Assembly (NCBI RefSeq): GCF_001277215.2
Contig: NZ_CP013940.1
Location: forward strand, 1 to 64,000
DNA: 64,000 nucleotides
DNA from: Cronobacter malonaticus LMG 23826
Lineage (GTDB): Bacteria > Pseudomonadota > Gammaproteobacteria > Enterobacterales > Enterobacteriaceae
Direction: 5' to 3'
Shown here: one piece after another, positions 57,571 through 64,000 of the stretch
Layout: each line of letters opens with the position of its first letter
Position numbering within the stretch: position 1 is the first letter of the stretch
Program-made: the position numbers and the translations under genes
Notes under the pieces: generated by a model
What the model was told of the DNA's origin: nothing
Databases searched by the model: none
The model's input: the letters and a program-made list of their open reading frames with translations, nothing else

Positions 57571-59628
57571 ATGACAAAAACAACCAAAATTATCAGCGTG
57601 GTAGCAGGGGTTTTCTTGTTGCTGGTCGTGGTCGCCATCATCATTATTGCGACGTTTGACTGGAACCGGCTTAAGCCGACCATCAACCAGAAGGTCTCCA
57701 CGGAGCTAAACCGCCCCTTTGCCATACGTGGCGATCTGGGCGTGGTGTGGGAGCGTAACAAAGACGAACCCGGCTGGCGAAGCTGGGTGCCCTGGCCGCA
57801 CGTACACGCTGAAGATGTTGTGCTCGGCAACCCGCCGGATATTCCGCAAGTCACCATGATCCACCTGCCTCGCGTCGAGGCGACGCTCGCTCCGCTGGCG
57901 CTGCTCACCAAAACCGTCTATTTGCCGTGGATTAAATTCCAGAAGCCGGACGCGCAGCTGATTCGTTTGTCGGAAAAGACCAATAACTGGACGTTCGACA
58001 TGAAGCAGAGCGAAGGCGAGGAGGCGCAGCAGCCATCTTCCTGGTCTTTCCGGCTCGACAATATTCTCTTCGATCAGGGCCGCGTGCGGGTGGACGATAA
58101 AGTCAGCCGCGCTGATGTGGAGATCCTCATCGATCCGCTCGGCAAACCGCTACCGTTTAACGAAGTGACGGGTGACAAAGATAAAAAAGGAAATGATAAG
58201 GTCGGCGACTATGTCTTCGGCCTGAAGGCGCGCGGCACCTATAACGACCAGCCGCTGCGCGGCAGCGGGAAAATCGGCGGGATGCTGGCGCTGAAAAGCG
58301 AAGGTACGCCGTTCCCGGTGCAGGCCGATCTGCGCTCCGGCGATACCCGCGTGGCGTTTGTCGGGACGGTCAACGATCCGATGAACATGGGCGGCGTCGA
58401 TTTACAGCTGAAATTCGCGGGTAATTCGCTGGGCGATCTCTATGAGCTGACCGGCGTGCTGCTGCCCGATACGCCGCCGTTTGAAACCGACGGCCGGCTG
58501 GTGGCGAAAATCAACAGCGATAAAGGCTCGGTATATGACTATCGCGGCTTTAACGGACGCATTGGCGAGAGTGATATTCACGGCTCGCTGACCTACAGCC
58601 AGGGCAAACCGCGCCCGAAACTGGAAGGGGATCTGGAGTCGCGCCAGCTGCGGCTTGCCGACCTCGGCCCGCTGATTGGTGTTGATTCGGGTGCCGGGGC
58701 GGAGAAGAGTAAAAATTCCGAGCAGAAAAAAGGCGAAAAACCGGCGCAGCCGGGCGACAAAGTATTGCCGCACGACACTTTTGAAACCAACAAATGGGAC
58801 GTGATGGATGCTGACGTGCGCTTTAAAGGCCGCCGTATTGAACACAGCACGCGCCTGCCGATTAGCGATCTCACCACCCATATTCTGCTCAACAATGGCG
58901 ATTTGCGCCTTAAGCCGCTGAAATTCGGCATGGCGGGCGGCACGATCGACGCCAATATTCATCTCGACGGCGACAAGCAACCGATGCAGGGCGCGGCGGA
59001 GATTCAGGCGCGACGCCTGAAGCTCAAAGAGCTGATGCCGGACGTCGAACTGATGCAGCGTACGCTTGGCGAGCTGAACGGCGATGCGAAACTGCGCGGC
59101 ACCGGGAACTCGGTCGCCTCGCTGCTCGGCACCAGCGACGGCAACCTGAAGCTGCTGATGAATGACGGGGTTATCAGCCGCAACCTGATGGAAATTCTGG
59201 GGCTGAACGTGGGTAACTTTATCGTCGGGCAGATTTTTGGCGACGACGAAGTGCGGGTCAACTGTGCGGCGGCGAACCTGAACCTGACCAACGGCGTGGC
59301 GCGCCCGGAGATTTTCGCGTTTGATACCGAAAACGCGCTGATTAACATCACCGGCACCACCAGTTTCGCCGACGAGCGGCTGGATCTGACCATTAATCCG
59401 GAAAGCAAAGGGGTGCGTATCGTGACGCTGCGCTCGCCGCTGTACGTGCGCGGCACCTTTAAAGACCCGGATTATGGCGTGAAGCCTGGGCCGCTGATTG
59501 CCCGCGGCGCGGTCGCGGCGGCGCTCGCGACGCTGGTCACGCCCGCCGCGGCGCTGCTGGCGCTGATTTCGCCGTCGGAAGGCAACGAGAACCAGTGCGG
59601 CGCGATTCTCGGGCAGATGAAGAAGTAA
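57571..59628 (+). CDS. yhjG: AsmA-family inner-membrane-anchored protein YhjG
   Basis: The 685-residue protein starts MTKTTKIISVVAGVFLLL at ATG 57571 (GAGG upstream), with a single N-terminal membrane helix (about 7-29). The rest lies in the periplasm as an AsmA-like, beta-rich repeat protein. AsmA relatives (TamB, YdbH, YhdP) form hydrophobic bridges for phospholipid transport to the outer membrane; YhjG's own contribution is less clear. A charged low-complexity stretch (KSKNSEQKKGEKPAQPGDK, about 388-408) interrupts the middle. The C-terminal AsmA domain has GTSDGNLKLLMNDGVIS. E. coli homologue about 690 aa. Confidence 0.94.
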   Translation: MTKTTKIISVVAGVFLLLVVVAIIIIATFDWNRLKPTINQKVSTELNRPFAIRGDLGVVWERNKDEPGWRSWVPWPHVHAEDVVLGNPPDIPQVTMIHLPRVEATLAPLALLTKTVYLPWIKFQKPDAQLIRLSEKTNNWTFDMKQSEGEEAQQPSSWSFRLDNILFDQGRVRVDDKVSRADVEILIDPLGKPLPFNEVTGDKDKKGNDKVGDYVFGLKARGTYNDQPLRGSGKIGGMLALKSEGTPFPVQADLRSGDTRVAFVGTVNDPMNMGGVDLQLKFAGNSLGDLYELTGVLLPDTPPFETDGRLVAKINSDKGSVYDYRGFNGRIGESDIHGSLTYSQGKPRPKLEGDLESRQLRLADLGPLIGVDSGAGAEKSKNSEQKKGEKPAQPGDKVLPHDTFETNKWDVMDADVRFKGRRIEHSTRLPISDLTTHILLNNGDLRLKPLKFGMAGGTIDANIHLDGDKQPMQGAAEIQARRLKLKELMPDVELMQRTLGELNGDAKLRGTGNSVASLLGTSDGNLKLLMNDGVISRNLMEILGLNVGNFIVGQIFGDDEVRVNCAAANLNLTNGVARPEIFAFDTENALINITGTTSFADERLDLTINPESKGVRIVTLRSPLYVRGTFKDPDYGVKPGPLIARGAVAAALATLVTPAAALLALISPSEGNENQCGAILGQMKK

Positions 59629-59645
59629 CAGGGTTTCAGGGGGAA

Positions 59646-59727
59646 GGTGGGTGCGCTGCGCTTACCCACCCTACTCAAGAAGATATACGTCTCAGTTTGT
59701 AGGGCGGGTAAGCATAGCGCACCCGCC
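59646..59727. repeat. Pair of REP palindromes after yhjG
   Basis: GGTGGGTGCGCTGCGC...CCACCCTAC (59646-59674) and the inverse GTAGGGCGGGTAAGC...CACCCGCC (59699-59727) form a classic BIME between the convergent genes yhjG and yhjE. Confidence 0.8.
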
Positions 59728-59781
59728 ATCAGGCCGAGGCTCTCAAATCACCCGCCATTTTCACCCCTCGACTTCAAAAAC

Positions 59782-59810
59782 AAAAAAGGCCGCCCGCGGG
59801 CAGCCTTTTC
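59782..59810 (-). terminator. Terminator of yhjE
   Basis: On the minus strand AAAAGGCTGCCCGCGGGCGGCCTTTTTT forms a GC stem ending in six T, 15 bp after the yhjE stop; the A-run on the other side makes it usable by both strands. Confidence 0.85.
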
Positions 59811-59824
59811 GTTAACGCGCCCAG

Positions 59825-61153
59825 TTACAGCGACTGGTGACGCGTCTCTTTGGTGGCAATCAGCGCGATAAGCGTCAGTGCCGCCATTGCCGCCAGATAA
59901 ATCCCCACGTAGAACAGCCCGTAATTCGCCTGCAACCAGGTGGCGATATACGGTGCCACCGACGCGCCGAGAATCGACGACACGTTGTAGGAGAACGAGG
60001 CACCAGTGTAGCGCACTTCGGTCGGGAACAGCTCCGGCAGCAGCGCGCCCATCGGGCCGAACGTCAGCCCCATCAGGCTCAGGCCGATCAACAGATACGC
60101 CATCACCATCGTCTGGCTGCCTGAACCGAGCAGCGGCGGGAACACAAACAGCGCGAACAGCAGAATCAGCGTGGTTATCGTAATCATACTCTTACGACGC
60201 CCGAAACGGTCCGCCAGCAGGCCCGCCACTGGCACCATCAGGCCAAAGCCAATCACTGCCATCATCAGCATCCACAGCACATCGTTACGCGGGAATCCGA
60301 GACCGCCCTGCGCCGCTGGTGTGGTGCTGAAAGTCATCGAATAGACCGTCATGATGTAAAACAGCGTATAGGTGGCGAGCATAATGAACGTGCCGAGTAC
60401 GGTCACGCGCACATGTTTGGTCAGCAGCGTGCCGAGCGGCACTTTCACCTGTTTCTTCGCTTTGGCGATTTTGGCGAACACCGGCGTTTCATGCAGCGAT
60501 ACGCGTACATAAAGGCCAATCAGCACCAGCACGGCGGAGAAGATAAACGGCACGCGCCAGCCCCAGCTCATAAACTGTTCGTCGGTGAGCAGCCACGACA
60601 GCAGCAGGAACGTGCCATTAGCGAAGAAGAAGCCAATAGGCGCGCCGAGCTGCGGGAAGGAGCCATACAGCGCGCGTTTATGCGCCGGGGCGTTTTCCGT
60701 CGCGAGCAGCGCCGCGCCGCCCCATTCACCGCCAAGGCCCAGACCCTGGCCGAAGCGCGCCAGCGCCAGCAGCAGCGGGGCCATAATGCCTATCGATTCA
60801 TAGCCTGGCAGCAGGCCAATCAGCACCGTCGAAATACCCATCGTCAGCAGCGACGCCACGAGCGTCACCTTACGGCCCACACGGTCGCCGAAATGGCCAA
60901 ACACGGCAGAGCCGATAGGGCGCGCCACGAAAGCGATAGCAAACGTTGCCAGCGACTGTAGCGTGGCGGCGGTTGGGTCGCCCTGCGGGAAGAAAATGTG
61001 CGGGAACACAATCACCGCCGCGGTGGCGTAAATGTAAAAATCGAAGAACTCAATGGCGGTGCCGATGAGCGAGGCGATGACGACCTTACTGCGCGAGTTG
61101 ACGGGCGCGGCGTCCTGTTCGTTGTCGATGCTGGTGGCGATGGTTGCTTGCAT
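59825..61153 (-). CDS. yhjE: MFS metabolite:H+ symporter YhjE
   Basis: The 442-residue, 12-segment transporter belongs to the metabolite:H+ symporter branch (like ShiA, ProP, KgtP). E. coli homologue 440 aa. The signature GHFGDRVGRKVTL (motif A) follows TM2, and GEWGGAALLATENAP marks TM4-5. ADRFGRRKSMITI is the equivalent in the second half. Substrate is not established for E. coli YhjE, so none is claimed. It is a single gene with its own terminator. Confidence 0.93.
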   Translation of the reverse strand: MQATIATSIDNEQDAAPVNSRSKVVIASLIGTAIEFFDFYIYATAAVIVFPHIFFPQGDPTAATLQSLATFAIAFVARPIGSAVFGHFGDRVGRKVTLVASLLTMGISTVLIGLLPGYESIGIMAPLLLALARFGQGLGLGGEWGGAALLATENAPAHKRALYGSFPQLGAPIGFFFANGTFLLLSWLLTDEQFMSWGWRVPFIFSAVLVLIGLYVRVSLHETPVFAKIAKAKKQVKVPLGTLLTKHVRVTVLGTFIMLATYTLFYIMTVYSMTFSTTPAAQGGLGFPRNDVLWMLMMAVIGFGLMVPVAGLLADRFGRRKSMITITTLILLFALFVFPPLLGSGSQTMVMAYLLIGLSLMGLTFGPMGALLPELFPTEVRYTGASFSYNVSSILGASVAPYIATWLQANYGLFYVGIYLAAMAALTLIALIATKETRHQSL

Positions 61154-61387
61154 AGAATTTTCTTATTGTAGTTACGTCGAAACCCCATATTAGCCACAGC
61201 AAAAACGACATTTCAATTCAGCGGGCGTTGCGAAAGTGCGTAAAAAACACGCAAAAAGCGGATAGTTTTAGCGCCAGCTTATTCTCTTCTATGAAATGCT
61301 TCACAGAATTTCATATTCAGTCGATAACACTGGTTTTAGGTTAAATAAAAGTTACACCCTGGATTTTTATACTGAAAGGGAGTCGGC

Positions 61388-61416
61388 GGGCTGAAAAAAT
61401 GCGTTTTTCTCAGCCC
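61388..61416 (-). terminator. Terminator hairpin of yhjD
   Basis: GGGCTGA/TCAGCCC is extended by AAAAA/TTTTT pairs into a long stem, 12 bp after the yhjD stop on the minus strand. The T stretch is within the stem, so its strength is uncertain. Confidence 0.55.
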
Positions 61417-61427
61417 ACGCGGAGGGA

Positions 61428-62462
61428 TTACGCGGGGTTTTTACCCGGCATTTGAGGATCGTCTTTGTACTGCGCTGTTGCAATCCAGGCGGAGCAGAAC
61501 AGCGTCAGGCGCGCGAAGAAATAGAAGAACGCCATCAGGCCCAGCACCGAGCCGAATGCCGCGCCGGAGGGCGATTTCACGAGCGACGGCAGCGTATAGG
61601 TCATAATGATTTTGATAACCTCAAAGCCAATCGCCGCAATCACGGTGCCGCGCAGCAGCGCTTTTTTACGGGGGCGATGGCGCGGGAGTCGCCAGAAAAT
61701 CCAGAAGAACAGCAGATAGTTGGCGCAGAAGGAGACGGCAAGGCCAATCAGATGCCAGACCGGCTTCAGCCAGCCGATGGCGTCCAGATGCAGCAGCCGG
61801 ATAATCGTCTCCTGGGCGGAGCCTGCGACGGACGTAATCGACATCGTGATGACCAGCGCCACCAGCAGCCCAATCAGGGAGATAAAATCGCGCAGGTATT
61901 TCACCCAGAACTTTTCTTTATCATCCTCCGCGCCGCGTTCCCAGTCGTCGCGGAACTGCGCCCGGATCGCCTCGCGCAGATACCCCATCCAGTTCACGCC
62001 GGAGTAGAGCGCCACGGCAAAGCCCACAATTCCAACCGTGGTGCGCTGCTCCACCGCAGCGTTAATGCTGCTGCTGAGCGTTTTGGCGAGCGTCGGATCG
62101 CTGACGCTTTGCAGAATTTTATTAAAAATGTCCTGAAGCAGCGTCGGGTGCGAGGCGAGCACAAAGCCTGCGACCGCAAACGACACCATCAGTACCGGGA
62201 TCATCGATAAAAACGAGAAATAGGTGATCGCGGCGCCGAACTGGTTGCCCATACGCTCGTTAAACCGCTCAAAGGCGCGGAGTAAATGAGCGACCGCCGG
62301 ACGGCGCTCCACTTTCTCGACTTTCTGTTTCACGTTACCGATGACGCCCCCGGCGGGTTTATCGTCGGTTTTCTTCTCCTCAGGGCGCGTATCCAGCTGC
62401 GGGACAGGCTGGTATTTCAGATCTTCGGTCGGGCGTTTAGCAGGCTGCTCCGGCGTGGTCAT
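61428..62462 (-). CDS. yhjD: YihY/BrkB-family inner-membrane protein YhjD
   Basis: The 344-residue protein (E. coli 337) has a long charged N-terminal cytoplasmic tail (about 1-70) and six membrane segments. YihY/virulence factor BrkB family landmarks include AAITYFSFLSMIPVLM at about 78-93 and LYSGVNWMGYLREAIRAQF. In E. coli a YhjD mutation suppresses lethality of cells lacking Kdo in LPS, so it has been proposed to help move lipid IVA or a related molecule. The exact role is not known. It is a single gene between yhjE and yhjC. Confidence 0.93.
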   Translation of the reverse strand: MTTPEQPAKRPTEDLKYQPVPQLDTRPEEKKTDDKPAGGVIGNVKQKVEKVERRPAVAHLLRAFERFNERMGNQFGAAITYFSFLSMIPVLMVSFAVAGFVLASHPTLLQDIFNKILQSVSDPTLAKTLSSSINAAVEQRTTVGIVGFAVALYSGVNWMGYLREAIRAQFRDDWERGAEDDKEKFWVKYLRDFISLIGLLVALVITMSITSVAGSAQETIIRLLHLDAIGWLKPVWHLIGLAVSFCANYLLFFWIFWRLPRHRPRKKALLRGTVIAAIGFEVIKIIMTYTLPSLVKSPSGAAFGSVLGLMAFFYFFARLTLFCSAWIATAQYKDDPQMPGKNPA

Positions 62463-62514
62463 TAGCGTTGATTCCTTTTATTTTTTACAACTTGCTTCCA
62501 AGTATAGCCCGCTG

Positions 62515-63414
62515 CTAGTCAACGTAACCTTTCATCACCGACGCCAGCCACTCCATAAACAGATGGACGCGCCGTGAAAGGTGCCGACGGTGCGGGTAAA
62601 TCAGCGACACCGGCATTGGCGCGGCGCGGTATTGCGGCAGTACCTCCACGAGTTTGCCGCTGCGCAGCGCTTCCCGCACGCCGATGCGCGGCACCTGAAT
62701 AATCCCCAGCCCGGCGAAGCAGGCGGCCTGGTAGGTTTCGGTGCTGTTGACCGTCAATACGCCACCGGTTTGTATCCACTCACTACCGCTCTCACGCCCG
62801 ATTTCAAAGCCCGCCGGACGCGTGCCAAGCGTCGGGGTGTAATGCACCAGCGCGTGCGAGGCGAGATCGTCGAGCGTTTCAGGCGTGCCGAAGCGCGCCA
62901 GATAATCCGGGCTGGCACAGTTGACCTGGCTTAATTTGCCAAGCGGGCGCGCCACCAGCCCGGAATCTTTCAACTGGCCGACGCGTACCACGCAGTCGAA
63001 ACCCTCGCGCACCACATCCACCAGCCGGTCGCTGCTGCTCAGCTCAAGCGCAATGCCAGGGTAGTGGTGAAGAAATTCCGGAAGACGCGGGATCACCACG
63101 TTTTGCGCCACCGCCACCGGCATATCGACACGTAAACGCCCGCTGACGCTCGCCGGATCGTGCAGAAACAAGCCGTCCAGTTCATCGAGATTCGCGAGCA
63201 GATCGCGCGCGCGCTCGTAATAGACCTGGCCGTCCTGGGTGAGATGTACCCGTCGCGTCGTGCGGTGCAGCAGGCGCGTGCCGAGCGCGCTCTCCAACGC
63301 CTGCACCTGCCGCGACACGCTGCCTTTCGGCAGGCTCAGCGTCTCGGCGGCGCGAGTAAAGCTCTCCAGCTCCGCCACTCGCACGAATAAACGCATTGCG
63401 TGAATTTTATCCAT
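62515..63414 (-). CDS. yhjC: LysR-family regulator YhjC
   Basis: The 299-residue LysR-type regulator has its N-terminal winged HTH at about 1-60 (FTRAAETLSLPKGSVSRQVQALE) and a LysR substrate-binding domain. It matches E. coli YhjC along its length, including the NCASPDYLARFG and GLGIIQVPRIGVREALRSG segments. It is divergent from an SDR oxidoreductase gene 118 bp away, the usual layout of a LysR regulator with its target, so it probably controls that gene and itself. The inducer is unknown. Confidence 0.93.
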   Translation of the reverse strand: MDKIHAMRLFVRVAELESFTRAAETLSLPKGSVSRQVQALESALGTRLLHRTTRRVHLTQDGQVYYERARDLLANLDELDGLFLHDPASVSGRLRVDMPVAVAQNVVIPRLPEFLHHYPGIALELSSSDRLVDVVREGFDCVVRVGQLKDSGLVARPLGKLSQVNCASPDYLARFGTPETLDDLASHALVHYTPTLGTRPAGFEIGRESGSEWIQTGGVLTVNSTETYQAACFAGLGIIQVPRIGVREALRSGKLVEVLPQYRAAPMPVSLIYPHRRHLSRRVHLFMEWLASVMKGYVD

Positions 63415-63532
63415 CGCTGCCCCTCATTGTTGCTTTTAATGAAACAGTAAAGCGTATTGTGCGCTCTTTATCGTTCTGCTGTCAGCTAATAAGCTCTTTT
63501 TTAATCATCAACCAGACCCTGACGAGGTATTT

Positions 63533-64000
63533 ATGACGCAACGTATCGCAATCATCACCGGTGGCAGCCGCGGACTTGGTAAAAACGCGGCGCTGAAGCT
63601 CGCAGAGCGTGGAATTGGCATTTTGTTGACGTACCAGAGTCGGCGGGAAGATGCCGAGGCCGTGGTGCGTGAAATTGAACAAAAAGGCGTGAAAGCGGCA
63701 GCACTGGCGCTGAACGTCGCCGATAGCGCGTCCTTCCCGGCATTTGTTGCACAGGTGAAGGCGCAACTGCAACAGACCTGGCAGCGCGAGAGTTTTGATT
63801 ATTTAATCAACAACGCGGGTGTCGGGATTTATGCGCCGTTTGGCGAGTTCAGCGAGGCGCAGTTTGACGAGTTAGTGAACATTCACTTCAAGGGGCCGTT
63901 CTTTCTGACGCAGCAACTGCTGCCGCTGATTAACAACGGTGGACGCATCCTGAACGTCTCCAGCGGGCTGACGCGCTTTGCGCTGCCTGGCTATTCCGCG
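63533..64000 (+). CDS. Short-chain dehydrogenase/reductase, 5' part
   Basis: The frame is open to the right edge with 156 codons. The classical SDR pattern is present: cofactor loop TGGSRGLGK at 10-18, INNAGVG near 108-114, catalytic Ser in LNVSSGLTR near 142 and Tyr154 in PGYSA; the paired Lys lies past the edge. GACGAGGTATTT precedes ATG. NADP preference is suggested by the basic residues around TYQSRRED. Substrate unknown. It is divergent from the LysR gene yhjC and likely its target. Confidence 0.92.
   Translation, partial: MTQRIAIITGGSRGLGKNAALKLAERGIGILLTYQSRREDAEAVVREIEQKGVKAAALALNVADSASFPAFVAQVKAQLQQTWQRESFDYLINNAGVGIYAPFGEFSEAQFDELVNIHFKGPFFLTQQLLPLINNGGRILNVSSGLTRFALPGYSA

Overview
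The window is about 64 kb of chromosomal sequence from an enteric gammaproteobacterium (Enterobacteriaceae). Most proteins are very close to their Escherichia coli counterparts in length and sequence, coding DNA is GC-rich, and local gene order over long blocks follows E. coli. The GC level, the cellulose and dipeptide blocks, the complete 2-ketogluconate operon and the form of the REP repeats fit Cronobacter or a near relative. That genus call is inference from memory, not from a database search. The sequence starts inside priA and ends inside a short-chain dehydrogenase gene.

Layout. (1) 1-7243: 5' half of priA, rpmE, metJ, the divergent metBL operon and metF, with MetJ operators between metJ and metB and before metF, and a tandem REP array between metL and metF. 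(2) 7244-9053: an AT-rich accessory stretch with the end of a YwqJ-like deaminase toxin that has lost its start, an intact immunity-like gene, and decayed or unrecognised sequence. (3) 9054-12274: a soluble double-PAS chemoreceptor and mqo. (4) 12344-17659: a minus-strand 2-ketogluconate operon (kguE-kguK-kguT-kguD; the last gene is the ghrB homologue) under a PtxS-like LacI repressor with a perfect 14-bp palindromic operator. (5) 17868-27290: zinT with a Zur-box candidate, yiaD, bisC, yiaC, tag, a yhjY autotransporter-barrel gene broken by an amber codon, pyruvate-inducible yhjX with a PyrR (YpdB)-type direct repeat, an ohr-like peroxidase and eptB. (6) 27341-29407: proK (tRNA-Pro, CGG), two extra tandem copies of its 3' end plus terminator, and an islet with a pesticin-like lysozyme effector and an overlapping secreted LprI-type gene that is probably its immunity protein. 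(7) 29996-35737: dppABCDF. (8) 36029-50241: the cellulose locus, bcsGFE facing bcsRQABZC. (9) 50365-62462: pdeK, dctA, yhjJ, kdgK, pdeH with a FliA promoter, yhjG, yhjE and yhjD. (10) 62515-64000: LysR gene yhjC, divergent from a partial SDR gene.

Functional themes. Methionine synthesis is under MetJ. Sugar acids are handled by two kinases: KguK for 2-ketogluconate and KdgK for 2-keto-3-deoxygluconate. Cyclic-di-GMP and surface behaviour are represented by BcsA-PilZ, the BcsE I-site, the two EAL proteins PdeK and PdeH, and the chemoreceptor. Envelope decoration is represented by the phosphoethanolamine transferases EptB (on Kdo) and BcsG (on cellulose).

The parts least explained by the conserved backbone are the two small toxin/immunity islets (7479-8326 and 27858-29235), the tRNA-Pro 3'-end tandem repeat beside the second of them, and an unassigned reading frame at 8509-8705. 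No transposase, integrase, CRISPR array or rRNA gene was seen.
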